The notes below the pieces were generated by a model that did no database searches, was not told where the DNA came from, and worked only from the letters and a program-made list of their open reading frames with translations. Both the position numbers and the translations under genes were made by a program. DNA of 64,000 nt from NCBI RefSeq assembly GCF_025465275.1, contig NZ_JAODNK010000007.1:1-64000 (forward strand), written 5' to 3'. Position 1 is the stretch's first letter; each line of letters starts with the position of its first letter. Below are positions 34,184 to 43,540 of the stretch, piece by piece. The DNA is from Nocardia sp. (GTDB taxonomy: Bacteria; Actinomycetota; Actinomycetes; Mycobacteriales; Mycobacteriaceae).

Positions 34184-34876
34184 CTACTTACCCAGCCCGA
34201 ACGGCTGTGCGGACAGCGGTGAATCGTCCGGGGTCATGGTCGCGACCACCGCGATGCCCGCGGACTGGAAGTTGTTGAGGGCCCGGGCAATATGGTCGGC
34301 CGAGGTGATCAGGATCGCCGCGTGTGCGCCGATCGCCTGCATGAGCTGGGCCGAGAACGCCGCGTTCTGCACGGTCGAATTCGCATGGGTCTCACTGTGA
34401 ATGCGTTGCGGGGTGATGCCGCGCTGCACCAGCCAGTCCGCCATGGCCTGCGCCTCGGTGACGCCGTTCTGTGGATTGCCGCCGGTGACGATCACCGGGG
34501 CATCGGGGGACAGCAGCGCCGACACGTACCCGGCGTAGAGGCGGTTCACCAGCTCCGGCCGCATCGAACCATCCGGCAGCAGACCGTAACCGAGCACCAC
34601 GATGGCGGTGGCCGGACTGAACATGGCGGGCAATTCGAGACCCGGCAGGTCCAGGCCGGGCATCATCGTGGTGACCGAATGGAGAACGGAGAGCGCGCCC
34701 TCCGAGATGGACGCCACCGGATCCACCGGCGTGGTGGCGGGTTCGGCGTGCGCTGTGGCGACAGCGGCGGCAACCGCGACGACCGTGGCACCCGCGAGCA
34801 GGGTGCGCACGGCGAGGCGCGCGGTATTTCGGGAGAGGTGGCGGAGAACCGGAACAGCCGGTAGCAGATCGAACAT
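34184..34876 (-). CDS. YdcF/DUF218 family protein, membrane-anchored or secreted
   Basis: 230 aa. The N-terminal hydrophobic segment (about 22-45, cleavage possible near AHAEP) is followed by a DUF218 domain: 'AIVVLGYGLLPDGSMRPELVNRLYAGY', 'VIVTGGNPQNGVTEAQAMADWLVQRGI' and 'ETHANSTVQNA'. Members of this family bind nucleotide-like ligands or act in envelope biogenesis; the role is unclear. ATG 34876 chosen; ATG 34900 is in frame. Confidence 0.85.
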   Translation of the reverse strand: MFDLLPAVPVLRHLSRNTARLAVRTLLAGATVVAVAAAVATAHAEPATTPVDPVASISEGALSVLHSVTTMMPGLDLPGLELPAMFSPATAIVVLGYGLLPDGSMRPELVNRLYAGYVSALLSPDAPVIVTGGNPQNGVTEAQAMADWLVQRGITPQRIHSETHANSTVQNAAFSAQLMQAIGAHAAILITSADHIARALNNFQSAGIAVVATMTPDDSPLSAQPFGLGK

Positions 34877-35021
34877 CGGAAACCCCCTGGGTAGCCACAC
34901 TAGCGGCTACTAGTCGGTTCACATTTTCGATCCATGATCACCCTGAAATGCCTGTCCGGTACACGATTTGGGGAAATCAAGATCCGAATGCCCGCGACCT
35001 GCAAGGACCTGATCGTTGCGG

Positions 35022-35870
35022 CTAGACGAAGGCGTCGCGGTGTGCCTCACACCACTGTGCGAAGGTGCGGGGCGGGCGGCCGAGCAGTTCGGTGACGCTA
35101 TCGGTACGCAGTCCGACTGTGTCGGAACGCATTTGGGTGAAGGACTCGAGAATGGCGGCGGCGAGGGCCGGTGGGGCTCCGTTCGGGAAGCGCGCCCGGA
35201 CAGCCTCCTCCGGGGTGCTGGTGCCGCGAATCTCGAGTGTGCGGCCGAGGATTCGCGCCAGGATCGCGACCTGCTCAGCGCAGGTGAGGGATTCGGCGCC
35301 GGTCAGCGCATGGGTGGCGGGCAGGTGGTCCGGCTCGGTCAGGGCGCGGGCGGCCACCGCGGCAATATCGGCCGGGTCGATCGGGGCGAAGCGGCCCGGT
35401 CCGGTGGGATCGAGAATCGGCTCGCCCGCACGGATGGCGGGGGCCCATTCGAGGGCATTGCTCATGAGGCCGCCCGGTCGCACGATGGTTGCCGGAATGC
35501 CACTGGCCAGCACGAGTTCCTCGCGTTCGCGGTGCCAGCGGCCCATGGGGGGAACGGGATCGCCGGCGGCGTGGAAGGAGGACAGCAGCACTATGCGGCC
35601 GACGCCGGCCTGCTGTGCGGATTTCACCGCGTGGCGGGTGTGGTCGATGCCGACGCCGGGGACCAGGAGGAACAGGGCGGTGACGCCGTCGAGGGCCCCG
35701 GTGAGGGCGGCCGGATCGTCGAGATCGCCGAGGTATCGCTGAGCTGGTGCCGGAGGGTCGCTCGCGCGGGCCGGATCGCGGACCAGCATCCGGTATTCGA
35801 CTCCGGCGGTGGCGAGTTCGCGGTTGAGTTCGCGGCCGATGTTTCCGGTCGCACCTGTCAGAAGTATCAT
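35022..35870 (-). CDS. NmrA-like NAD(P)-binding protein
   Basis: 282 aa atypical SDR. The N-terminal TGATGNIG motif (about 5-12), 'YLGDLDDPAALTGALDGV' and 'RIVLLSSF' fit the NmrA/quinone-reductase-2-like family, which binds NAD(P)H or NADP+ and often lacks the Tyr-Lys pair. It may be a redox sensor or a quinone reductase. The divergent MarR gene and the 13-bp inverted repeat next to its start suggest MarR control. Confidence 0.9.
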   Translation of the reverse strand: MILLTGATGNIGRELNRELATAGVEYRMLVRDPARASDPPAPAQRYLGDLDDPAALTGALDGVTALFLLVPGVGIDHTRHAVKSAQQAGVGRIVLLSSFHAAGDPVPPMGRWHREREELVLASGIPATIVRPGGLMSNALEWAPAIRAGEPILDPTGPGRFAPIDPADIAAVAARALTEPDHLPATHALTGAESLTCAEQVAILARILGRTLEIRGTSTPEEAVRARFPNGAPPALAAAILESFTQMRSDTVGLRTDSVTELLGRPPRTFAQWCEAHRDAFV

Positions 35871-35883
35871 GAACGCTCCAAGT

Positions 35884-35920
35884 CGTTAGCCGTCTATCGA
35901 ATAACGTTAGACGGCTAACG
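35884..35920. promoter_or_regulatory. MarR operator candidate
   Basis: CGTTAGCCGTCTA (35884-35896) and TAGACGGCTAACG (35908-35920) form a perfect 13-bp inverted repeat with an 11-bp spacer, just upstream of the nmrA-like ATG. The right arm together with the GT before it also reads as GTTAG-N4-CTAAC. Confidence 0.75.
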
Positions 35921-35959
35921 ATCTCTGGTCAATAGTTGTCCGCCGACCCCGGAGGCCTG

Positions 35960-36412
35960 ATGTCCGACTTCCTCGATCTCCATGGCAGCACCTCGAAAGT
36001 CCTGCGAGCCTTGGCCGATCGCGATATGCGCCGGCTCGGGCTGCACCTCGGGCAGAACCATGTGCTGGCCGCACTCTGGGAGCGGGACGGGCGCACACCG
36101 GGCGAGATGGCCGCCGCCCTGAACGTCAGCACCCCCACCGTCGTCAAAGCCGCCACCCGCATGACCGCCGCCGGACTCCTCGTCCGCCGCCCCGACGACC
36201 GCGACAACCGCCTCGTCCGCCTCTGGCTCACCGACAAGGGCCGCGAACTCCAGAAACCGGTCGAGGCCGACCGGAAAGCCCTGGAGGACAAGGTCACCGC
36301 CGCCCTGACCCCCACCGAACGCAAACACCTCATGTCCGCCCTCGCCAAAATCCACCACACCGCCGCCGACCTCCTCGGCACGCCCGTCGACCACACCACC
36401 CTCTCGGACTGA
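35960..36412 (+). CDS. MarR family transcriptional regulator
   Basis: 150 aa. The winged helix-turn-helix spans about 30-100 ('HLGQNHVLAALWERDGRTPGEMAAALNVSTPTVVKAATRMTAAGLLVRR' region), with 'DDRDNRLVRLWLTDKG' as the wing. ATG 35960 is fixed by GGAGG at 35951-35955. Divergent from the NmrA-like gene and likely its repressor. No redox-sensing Cys is present. Confidence 0.92.
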   Translation: MSDFLDLHGSTSKVLRALADRDMRRLGLHLGQNHVLAALWERDGRTPGEMAAALNVSTPTVVKAATRMTAAGLLVRRPDDRDNRLVRLWLTDKGRELQKPVEADRKALEDKVTAALTPTERKHLMSALAKIHHTAADLLGTPVDHTTLSD

Positions 36413-36467
36413 CCGTCAGGGCCAGGGGTCGGGGTTTTCTGGAGGGTGATCACCTAGAGTTGGGCGC

Positions 36468-36743
36468 ATGATTACCGCGATCGTGCTGATCTTCGCCGAG
36501 TCCGATCGGATTCCGGAGACCGCGCAGGAACTGGCCGATATCGACGGCGTTGCGGAGGTGTATTCGTGCGCCGGTGATGTGGACCTGATCGCGGTGGTGC
36601 GGGTGCGCGACCATGAGCAGATCGCCGAGGTGGTGACCGGGCGGATCAACAAGACGGCCGGCGTGGAACGCACCACCACCCACATTGCCTTCAAGTCCTA
36701 CTCGCGCGCGGACGTGGAGCAGGGCTTCTCCATCGGCGAATAG
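36468..36743 (+). CDS. Stand-alone Lrp/AsnC ligand-binding (RAM) domain protein
   Basis: 91 aa. It is only the C-terminal RAM domain of Lrp/AsnC regulators ('GVAEVYSCAGDVDLIAVVRVRDHEQIAEVV'); there is no HTH. Such proteins bind amino acids and can modify Lrp-type oligomers. It is near trpD, but a functional link is not shown. Confidence 0.87.
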   Translation: MITAIVLIFAESDRIPETAQELADIDGVAEVYSCAGDVDLIAVVRVRDHEQIAEVVTGRINKTAGVERTTTHIAFKSYSRADVEQGFSIGE

Positions 36744-36766
36744 CGTTCGGTCCGGGGCGTGCGCGG

Positions 36767-37117
36767 TCAGTTCGCGAGGACTGCGGCGCCGAGGGGGGAG
36801 GCGTGGCGGCCGGGTTCGATCACCCTGGTGACGCCGCCCCGGCAACCGGGCAGCAGATACACGCGGACCGTCTGGTCGGTGTTGTTGGTGACCGCCAGTC
36901 GGCGGGGCACCTTGCGAATGGTTAGGCAGCCGGTCAGGTCGCCATAGTCGTGGTCGTCCACGGTCAGCATGCCCTGGGCTGTGGTCCGGGTGATCGGTGT
37001 GACCGGATGCGCGGCGCTCACCGGCACGCCGACGAGTAGCGCGCCGCCGATCGCGGCGGCCGCGACCGCGAGAACGCCTCGCCGCCAAGAGATTCCGTGC
37101 CGCACCGGGCCCGCCAT
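36767..37117 (-). CDS. Small secreted or membrane-anchored hypothetical protein
   Basis: 116 aa. A hydrophobic stretch (about 15-32, 'GVLAVAAAAIGGALLVGVPV') ends near SAAHP and looks like a signal peptide. The short mature domain has two Cys (GCLTI, PGCRG), a possible disulfide. Its ATG 37117 overlaps by one base the stop of a tiny ORF upstream (TGATG). No family recognised. Confidence 0.6.
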   Translation of the reverse strand: MAGPVRHGISWRRGVLAVAAAAIGGALLVGVPVSAAHPVTPITRTTAQGMLTVDDHDYGDLTGCLTIRKVPRRLAVTNNTDQTVRVYLLPGCRGGVTRVIEPGRHASPLGAAVLAN

Positions 37118-37242
37118 CACGGTGCCGGGATCGAGGGGCAGGGGAGGTTTTTCGGCGATCTCGCCGAGACGGCACCCGCCGCTGCGGCCTTCACGAGCAC
37201 CGCAGCCGAGAGCCCGGATATCGCATATCCGTACCGCTTCAT
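37117..37242 (-). CDS. Possible 41-aa peptide upstream of the secreted protein
   Basis: Starts MKRYGYAISGLSAAV, with a weak hydrophobic stretch and GTGAGG about 10 bases upstream. Its TGA overlaps the ATG of the next gene (TGATG), as in coupled pairs. There is no homology I can name. It may be real or a chance ORF. Confidence 0.3.
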   Translation of the reverse strand: MKRYGYAISGLSAAVLVKAAAAGAVSARSPKNLPCPSIPAP

Positions 37243-37443
37243 GCCGCACATCCTCACTAGGTCCGTACGGCGATCGCCCGCACCCCAGCGGAGAACCGCC
37301 TGCTCAACGCCGAAACTGTAACGCCGCCGCTGGTGCATCACCAGCAAACAACACACCTTGGCGCTTGCGAACTCGTGTGGAAAGCGACAATTCGGTCTTT
37401 TTCCGGTGCTCCGGCCGAATGCCGTCGGTTCGTCCGGCCGCGA

Positions 37444-38499
37444 TCAGTCGGAACCGAGCTCGTTCGTCACGGCCGCCCAGCGATCGAGCAGCGTCGAGGC
37501 GGCACCGCTGTCGACGGCGGCGGAGACCCGCTCCAGCGCAACGGCCAGCTGCGCGTGCAGATCCTCGGTAGCGGTCTCCGGCGTGAGCTCGTACGCGACC
37601 ACCGCGGCGGCCGAATTCACCAGCACCGCATCACGAACCGGGCCGAGATCACCGGCGAACATATTGCGGGCGATCACCGCGTTCATGGTCGCGTCACCAC
37701 CCTTGAGGGCGGCCGGGTCGACTCGCTCGAGGCCGAGTTTGGTTGGGTCGATGGTGGTTTCGTACCGCTGACCGCCCGATACCACCCACACATCGGTGGT
37801 GTCGGCCGTGGTGATCTCGTCCAGGCCGTCATTGCCGCGCACCACCAGCGCCGAGGCGCCGCGATCGGCGAACACGCCCGCGATGACCGGCAGCAGATCC
37901 GCGAACGCGCAGCCGATGAGGCCGGCCGTCGGCTGTGCCGGATTGGTCAGCGGGCCCAGGATATTGAAGACCGTCGGAATGCCGATCTCACCGCGCGCCT
38001 GGCTGGCATACCGCAGCGCCGGATGGAAGACCGGCGCGAAGCAGAAGCCGATGCCGACCTCGCGCACCGAGGCCGCGACCGAGGCCGGACCCAGGGCGAT
38101 CTTCACGCCCAGCGCCTCCAGCACATCCGCGCCGCCGCTCTTGGACGAGGCCGCGCGATTGCCGTGCTTCACCACGGGAATCCCGGTGGCCGCCACCACA
38201 ATCGAGGACATGGTCGAGATATTCACGGTGCCGGAGCGGTCACCGCCGGTGCCGACGATATCGACGGCCTTGCCCTCGAACGGCACCCGGCGTGCGTGCG
38301 CGAGCATGCCCGCCGCCAGCCCGCCCAGCTCGGCGGAGGTGGGGCCCTTCATCTTCAGGGCCACGCCGAAAGCCGCGATCTGTGCGGAGGTGGCGCTATC
38401 GGTGAAGATCTCGTTCAGCGCCCAGGTGGCCTCCTCGGCGGAGAGATCATTGCCGTCGGTGAGGATGCCGAGGATTTCTCGCCAGCTGCGCGCGCTCAT
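37444..38499 (-). CDS. trpD: Anthranilate phosphoribosyltransferase, TrpD
   Basis: 351 aa. Transfers the phosphoribosyl group from PRPP to anthranilate in tryptophan synthesis. The PRPP-binding 'DIVGTGGDRSGTVNIST' (about 88-104), 'VKHGNRAASSKSGGADVLEALG' and 'NILGPLTNPA' are diagnostic. ATG 38499 (MSARSWREIL) is chosen; the longer frame is an artefact. It stands apart from other trp genes and divergent from ctaE, the same position as Rv2192c. Confidence 0.96.
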   Translation of the reverse strand: MSARSWREILGILTDGNDLSAEEATWALNEIFTDSATSAQIAAFGVALKMKGPTSAELGGLAAGMLAHARRVPFEGKAVDIVGTGGDRSGTVNISTMSSIVVAATGIPVVKHGNRAASSKSGGADVLEALGVKIALGPASVAASVREVGIGFCFAPVFHPALRYASQARGEIGIPTVFNILGPLTNPAQPTAGLIGCAFADLLPVIAGVFADRGASALVVRGNDGLDEITTADTTDVWVVSGGQRYETTIDPTKLGLERVDPAALKGGDATMNAVIARNMFAGDLGPVRDAVLVNSAAAVVAYELTPETATEDLHAQLAVALERVSAAVDSGAASTLLDRWAAVTNELGSD

Positions 38500-38524
38500 G
38501 GCTGACAAGCCTAGTGCGCGGGGG

Positions 38525-38944
38525 CTATTTCTTTTCTCCCGGTTGCCGCGCCGCGGGCTGCAGGGCGTCCCAGCCCAGCGCCTGGCCGTCGTGGCGGTGC
38601 GCGAGAGCGACCATGCGGGAGTGGTCCTGGGCGCAGTGCATGGCATCGAGCACGCGCACCCGCTGCAGGATCAGCGTGTCGGCAGCGTCCGGCGAAACGG
38701 TTTCATAGCCTTCCTGCTCGGCAATGATTTGCACCGCATTCACCTGCTCCGCGGGAACCCGCAGGTGGTGCCGCAAAACCGCAGGTTGGTCGGCAGTCCA
38801 GTTCTCCGCACGGCCCAAAACAGTCGAACATGCTTCCGCGTCATCGAAACTCGACGCCACCACCACCAGGTCGCCGCGCCCGGTATCGAGTTCTGTTGCC
38901 CCGGCGCGCCGAAAGCGCCGCAGCCACCGTGACTTCGCGTTCAT
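38525..38944 (-). CDS. Conserved-looking hypothetical protein next to trpD
   Basis: 139 aa soluble protein. '[31 protein letters not shown]' and '[35 protein letters not shown]' suggest an alpha/beta fold of two related halves. ATG 38944 follows GGAAGGCGAA. Co-directional with trpD (25 bp gap), so probably in the same unit. Function unknown. Confidence 0.7.
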   Translation of the reverse strand: MNAKSRWLRRFRRAGATELDTGRGDLVVVASSFDDAEACSTVLGRAENWTADQPAVLRHHLRVPAEQVNAVQIIAEQEGYETVSPDAADTLILQRVRVLDAMHCAQDHSRMVALAHRHDGQALGWDALQPAARQPGEKK

Positions 38945-39113
38945 TTCGCCTTCCAAAAGGGGCTCAGCTTCCTCTTACCTGCACAATCTAGGCTGCTCCA
39001 TGACACGCCGAGCCCCTGTCGAGAGGGTCGCTCGCCCTGCGGTTTCCGACACGTACGACGAAGTTTCGTACCCCGCTACTCCTGTCGTACTACGACAAGT
39101 CATACTTACCGGC

Positions 39114-39725
39114 GTGACGACCGCAGTAGGGACCCCAGGATCGGCCATAACCCAGCGAGTGCATTCGCTGAACCGGCCCAACATGGTCAGCGTCGGTACC
39201 ATCATCTGGCTGTCGAGCGAGTTGATGTTCTTCGCCGGCCTGTTCGCTATGTACTTTGTCGCTCGCGCGCAGGCACACGGTAAGTGGCCGATGGAGCCGA
39301 CCGAGCTGAACCTCGGGCTCGCCGTGCCGGTGACCGCGGTCCTGGTCGCCTCGTCCTTCACCTGCCAGATGGGCGTCTTCGCGGCTGAGCGCGGCGACGT
39401 GTTCGGCCTGCGCCGCTGGTACACCGTCACCCTGATCATGGGCGCGATGTTCGTCGCCGGTCAGGGGACCGAGTACTACCACCTGGTCCAAGAGGGCACC
39501 ACCATCTCCAGCACCGTCTACGGCTCGGTCTTCTACATCACGACCGGCTTCCACGGCCTGCACGTCATCGGCGGTCTCATCGCCTTCGTCTTCCTGCTGA
39601 TCCGTACCTCGCTGAGTAAGTTCACCCCGGCGCAGGCGACGGCAGCGATCGTTGTCTCGTACTACTGGCACTTCGTCGACATCGTCTGGATCGGCCTCTT
39701 CGCCACGATCTACTTCATCCGCTAG
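39114..39725 (+). CDS. ctaE: Cytochrome c oxidase subunit III, CtaE
   Basis: 203 aa, the usual length of actinobacterial subunit III. Five hydrophobic segments are seen, with '[29 protein letters not shown]', '[16 protein letters not shown]' and '[16 protein letters not shown]' conserved. GTG 39114 matches the M. tuberculosis N-terminus. There is no Shine-Dalgarno, and a -10-like CATACT lies just before it, so the mRNA may be leaderless. qcrC starts 102 bp downstream. Confidence 0.95.
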   Translation: MTTAVGTPGSAITQRVHSLNRPNMVSVGTIIWLSSELMFFAGLFAMYFVARAQAHGKWPMEPTELNLGLAVPVTAVLVASSFTCQMGVFAAERGDVFGLRRWYTVTLIMGAMFVAGQGTEYYHLVQEGTTISSTVYGSVFYITTGFHGLHVIGGLIAFVFLLIRTSLSKFTPAQATAAIVVSYYWHFVDIVWIGLFATIYFIR

Positions 39726-39827
39726 AGCGGATGAGCTCCACGGCCGGGCCTCCACCTCCCAGGGCCTGCCCGCCGTAGGCAAGAAACTTCTGTACAAGTC
39801 GGTTCCGTCTACTCCAAAGGGACACAG

Positions 39828-40697
39828 ATGAGTTCATCTCCCCCGTCAGCGCCAGATCCGAGCCTCGCATCGGGTTCGGGCGAGGCCACCAAGACGCGTA
39901 AGCAGCGCCGCGTGCGCCGGCGTATCGCCGGCGGTCTGGTTCTTCTGATGGGCCTCGTCGGAGCCGGCTTCGCGGCATCGGCCCTGACGCCGACGGCTCA
40001 GGTCGCCACGGCGAACGAGGACCAGTCCGCGCTGATCCGCGAGGGCAAGCAGATCTACGACACCTCCTGCGTCACCTGTCACGGTGCCAATCTGCAGGGT
40101 GTCCAGGATCGCGGCCCCGCCCTGATCGGCGTCGGCGAAGCAGCGGTGTACTTCCAGGTCTCCTCCGGACGTATGCCCGCGGCCCGCAACGAAGCGCAGA
40201 TCGTGCGCAAGCCCGAGAAGTTCGACGCACACCAGACCGATGCCCTCGGCGCCTACATCCAGGCCAATGGCGGCGGTCCGACCGTGGTGCGCGACGCGAA
40301 CGGCGAGATCGCGCAGGACTCCCTCACCGCCGGAGCCGATCTCGGCCGCGGTGGCGAGCTCTTCCGCATGAACTGCGCCTCCTGCCACAACTTCACCGGC
40401 AAGGGCGGCGCGCTGTCCTCCGGTAAGTTCGCCCCGCCGCTGGACAAGGCGAGCAACCAGCAGATCTACCTGGCCATGCTCACCGGCCCGCAGAATATGC
40501 CCAAGTTCTCCGACCGGCAGCTGACGCCGGAGGAGAAGAAGGACATCGTCGGGTACATCACCGATCGCATGCGGACCCCGTCGGAGGCCGGATACGGCCT
40601 CGGCGGCTTCGGTCCCGCGACCGAAGGTCTGGTCATGTGGATCGTCGGCATCGTGGCGCTGGTGGGATCGGCGATGTGGATCGGATCTCGGTCATGA
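39828..40697 (+). CDS. qcrC: Cytochrome bc1 complex di-heme cytochrome c subunit, QcrC
   Basis: 289 aa. N-terminal membrane anchor, then two heme c motifs, C-V-T-C-H (near residue 80) and C-A-S-C-H (near 182), and a C-terminal membrane helix ('[18 protein letters not shown]'). It passes electrons from the Rieske protein directly to CtaC. Shine-Dalgarno AAAGGGA before ATG 39828. Its stop overlaps the ATG of a 26-codon mini-ORF that carries the junction repeat. Confidence 0.96.
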   Translation: MSSSPPSAPDPSLASGSGEATKTRKQRRVRRRIAGGLVLLMGLVGAGFAASALTPTAQVATANEDQSALIREGKQIYDTSCVTCHGANLQGVQDRGPALIGVGEAAVYFQVSSGRMPAARNEAQIVRKPEKFDAHQTDALGAYIQANGGGPTVVRDANGEIAQDSLTAGADLGRGGELFRMNCASCHNFTGKGGALSSGKFAPPLDKASNQQIYLAMLTGPQNMPKFSDRQLTPEEKKDIVGYITDRMRTPSEAGYGLGGFGPATEGLVMWIVGIVALVGSAMWIGSRS

Positions 40698-40774
40698 GCC
40701 CGTCAGGCTCGGAGGCGGCAGCGAAGCGTAACCACGTAGAGCCCGGGCACATGGCCGCAAGGACTCAGTCATGA
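40694..40774 (+). CDS. 26-aa mini-ORF linking qcrC and qcrA
   Basis: ATG 40694 overlaps the qcrC stop and TGA 40772-40774 overlaps the qcrA ATG (both ATGA). It has the same layout as the fadD/maoC junction and contains the same 43-bp repeat read in a different frame. AAGGA at 40757-40761, in its 3' part, serves as Shine-Dalgarno for qcrA. Translation is not proven. Confidence 0.4.
   Translation: MSPSGSEAAAKRNHVEPGHMAARTQS
40702..40744 (+). repeat. 43-bp junction repeat, copy B (qcrC/qcrA)
   Basis: Differs from copy A (33602-33644) only at 40711, 40724 and 40737. The inserted stretch is flanked by an 8-bp direct repeat GTCATGAG (40691-40698 and 40768-40775), which looks like a target-site duplication containing the ATGA junction. 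Confidence 0.85.
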
Positions 40775-41922
40775 GTGAACAGGAGCGAAACAGCATGGGG
40801 GACAACCCCACCGGGGAACCGACGGACGAGCAGCTCGACGCGATGTCGCGTGACGAGCTCGTCGAACTCGGTACCAAGCTCGACGGCGTCGACGTCGCCT
40901 ACCGCGCACCGCGCTGGCCCGTCCCCGGCACTCGCGCCGAGAAGCGCGCCGAGCGCCAGGTGGCGCTGTGGTTCGCCATCTCCGGTATCGCGGCGGCCGC
41001 GCTCATCGGCGTATTCCTCTTCTGGCCCTGGCAGTACAAGGGCCGCGGCGAAGACGGCAATGCCGCCTACACGCTGACCACCCCGCTGTACGGCCTCACC
41101 CTGGGCATCTCGGTGCTGGCCATCGGCGTGGCCGTGGTGCTCATTCGCAAGAAGTTCATCCCGGCCGAGATCTCGATCCAGGACCGCCACGACGGCCGCT
41201 CCTCCGAGGTCAACCGCCGCACCCTGGGCGCGCAGCTGTCCGACGCGGTGGAGACCTCCACGCTCGGCCGCCGCAAGCTCATCACCCGCACCGCGGGTGC
41301 GGGCGCGGGCCTGCTCGGCATCGGCGCGCTGTTCGTCTTCGCCGGCGGCATGATCAAGAACCCGTGGGCCAAGGGCGACAAGTCGCCGCTGTGGGTCTCG
41401 GGCTGGACCCCGGACTACGCGGGCCAGACCGTCTACCTGCGTCGCGACACCGGCCGCCCGAACGACATCGTGCTGGTGAAGCCGGAAGATCTCGATGCCG
41501 GCGCCATGGAAACCGTCTTCCCCTGGAAGGAAGAATGGCGTGGCGACGAGGAGGAGACGCTGCAGTCGCTGCGTGGAATCCGCAACGCGGTCATGCTGAT
41601 TCGCCTGCGCACCAAGGACTCCGAGTCCGCCATCAAGCGCAAGGGCCAGGAGAGCTTCAACTACGGCGACTACTGGGCCTACTCGAAGATCTGCACCCAC
41701 CTCGGTTGCCCCACCTCGCTTTTCGAGCAGCAGGACAACAAGATCCTGTGCCCCTGCCACCAGTCGCAGTTCTCTGCGGTCGAATGGGGTAAGCCGATCT
41801 TCGGTCCCGCCGCCCGCGCGCTGCCGCAGCTGGCGATCACCGTCAACTCCGAGGGCTACCTGGTCGCCGCACACGACTTCATCGAGCCCCTCGGACCGGC
41901 CTACTGGGAGCGTTCTTCATGA
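40771..41922 (+). CDS. qcrA: Cytochrome bc1 complex Rieske iron-sulfur subunit, QcrA
   Basis: 383 aa. The N-terminal part has three membrane helices typical of actinobacterial QcrA (about 65-88, 106-125, 165-190). The Rieske domain follows, with [2Fe-2S] motifs C-T-H-L-G-C and C-P-C-H near residues 308-330. It takes electrons from menaquinol to QcrC. ATG 40771 has AAGGA seven bases upstream; ATG 40795 is an alternative. Stop overlaps the qcrB start (ATGA). Confidence 0.96.
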   Translation: MSEQERNSMGDNPTGEPTDEQLDAMSRDELVELGTKLDGVDVAYRAPRWPVPGTRAEKRAERQVALWFAISGIAAAALIGVFLFWPWQYKGRGEDGNAAYTLTTPLYGLTLGISVLAIGVAVVLIRKKFIPAEISIQDRHDGRSSEVNRRTLGAQLSDAVETSTLGRRKLITRTAGAGAGLLGIGALFVFAGGMIKNPWAKGDKSPLWVSGWTPDYAGQTVYLRRDTGRPNDIVLVKPEDLDAGAMETVFPWKEEWRGDEEETLQSLRGIRNAVMLIRLRTKDSESAIKRKGQESFNYGDYWAYSKICTHLGCPTSLFEQQDNKILCPCHQSQFSAVEWGKPIFGPAARALPQLAITVNSEGYLVAAHDFIEPLGPAYWERSS

Positions 41923-43526
41923 GCCAGGTGGATGAACTCGACGAGCGGTACCGCGGTGCCGCATTCGTAAAGCGATCGATCAACAAGGTCTTCCCGACCC
42001 ACTGGTCGTTCCTGCTCGGTGAGATCGCGCTCTACGCGTTCATCATCCTGCTGCTGTCGGGTATCTACCTGACGCTGTACTTCGACCCGTCCATGAGCGA
42101 GACCGTCTACAACGGCTCTTACCAGCCGTTGCGCGGCGTCTCCATGTCGCGGGCCTACGAGACCGCGCTGAACATCTCCTTCGAGGTGCGCGGCGGTCTG
42201 TTCGTGCGCCAGGTGCACCACTGGGCGGCGCTGCTGTTCGCGGCGTCGATCATCATCCACCTGTTCCGCATCTTCTTCACCGGCGCTTTCCGCAAGCCGC
42301 GTGAGGCCAACTGGGTCATCGGCTCGCTACTGCTCATCCTGGCCATGTTCGAAGGCTTCTTCGGCTACTCGCTGCCCGACGATCTGCTCTCCGGAACCGG
42401 TCTGCGCGCGGCGTTCGGTGGCATCACCATGGGTGTTCCGGTCATCGGCACCTGGATGCACTGGCTGATCTTCGGCGGCGACTTCCCCGGCGACATCATC
42501 ATTCCGCGCCTGTACATCGCGCACGTGCTGCTGATTCCGGGCATTCTGCTGGCGCTCATCGCGGCTCACGTCGCGCTGGTCTGGTACCAGAAGCACACCC
42601 AGTTCCCCGGACCGGGCCGCAAGGAAACCAATGTCGTCGGCGCGCGCATCGTGCCGGTGTTCGCCGCGGACCAGGGCGCGTTCTTCGCCTTCACCCTCGG
42701 CATCGTCGCGATCATGGCGGGCATCTTCCAGATCAACCCGATCTGGAACCTGGGGCCGTACAACCCGTCTCAGGTCTCCGCGGGTTCGCAGCCTGACTTC
42801 TACATGATGTGGACCGACGGCATGGCGCGCCTCATGCCGCCGTGGGAGCTCTACTTCTGGGGCCACACCGTGCCGGCCGCGTTCTGGGTCGCGCTCATCA
42901 TGGGCCTGGTCTTCGGGGTTCTGGTCATGTACCCGTGGATCGAGAAGCGGCTCACCGGCGACACCGTGCGCCACAACCTGCTGCAGCGTCCGCGCGATGT
43001 GCCGGTCCGTACCGCCATCGGCGCCATGTCCATCGCCTTCTACCTGGTGCTGACCCTGGCGTGTGTCAACGACATCATCGCGCTGAAGTTCAATATCTCG
43101 CTGAACGCGACGACGTGGATCTTCCGTATCGGCCTGCTGGTGGCGCCGCCGCTGGCGTACTTCGCGGCCTACCGCCTGTGCCTCGGCCTGCAGCGCAGCG
43201 ACCGCGACGTGCTCGAGCACGGCATCGAAACCGGTGTCATCAAGCGTCTTCCGCACGGTGAGTACATCGAGGTGCACCAGCCGCTCGGACCGGTCGATTC
43301 GCACGGCCACGCCATTCCGCTGGAGTACCAGGGCGCCACGGTGCCCAAGAAGATGGTCAAGCTCGGCTCCGCCGGCAAGCCCGGCACCGGCTCCTTCCTG
43401 TTCGCCGACCCGGCCCAGCAGCAGCTGGACAATGTCGAGAACGCGCACAAGGAAGAGCACGACATGCTGAAGGCTCTCCTGAGCCATCAGGAGAACGTCG
43501 ACAGCGGCGCGCACGACAGCCACTGA
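41919..43526 (+). CDS. qcrB: Cytochrome b subunit, QcrB
   Basis: 535 aa, with eight or more membrane helices. Heme-b ligand regions '[26 protein letters not shown]' and '[32 protein letters not shown]' are seen, and the Qo-site region has 'PPWELYFWG'. It is the menaquinol-oxidising subunit. A charged C-terminal tail of about 110 residues is usual in actinobacteria. ATGA overlap with qcrA; the operon ends in a strong terminator. Confidence 0.97.
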   Translation: MSQVDELDERYRGAAFVKRSINKVFPTHWSFLLGEIALYAFIILLLSGIYLTLYFDPSMSETVYNGSYQPLRGVSMSRAYETALNISFEVRGGLFVRQVHHWAALLFAASIIIHLFRIFFTGAFRKPREANWVIGSLLLILAMFEGFFGYSLPDDLLSGTGLRAAFGGITMGVPVIGTWMHWLIFGGDFPGDIIIPRLYIAHVLLIPGILLALIAAHVALVWYQKHTQFPGPGRKETNVVGARIVPVFAADQGAFFAFTLGIVAIMAGIFQINPIWNLGPYNPSQVSAGSQPDFYMMWTDGMARLMPPWELYFWGHTVPAAFWVALIMGLVFGVLVMYPWIEKRLTGDTVRHNLLQRPRDVPVRTAIGAMSIAFYLVLTLACVNDIIALKFNISLNATTWIFRIGLLVAPPLAYFAAYRLCLGLQRSDRDVLEHGIETGVIKRLPHGEYIEVHQPLGPVDSHGHAIPLEYQGATVPKKMVKLGSAGKPGTGSFLFADPAQQQLDNVENAHKEEHDMLKALLSHQENVDSGAHDSH

Positions 43527-43540
43527 GACAACTGCCGAAA

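Noticed and set aside
1750..36450. Genomic island or prophage as origin of the accessory block
   Set aside because: No integrase, transposase, tRNA attachment site or phage gene was found, and base composition is like the flanks, so only gradual insertion can be suggested.
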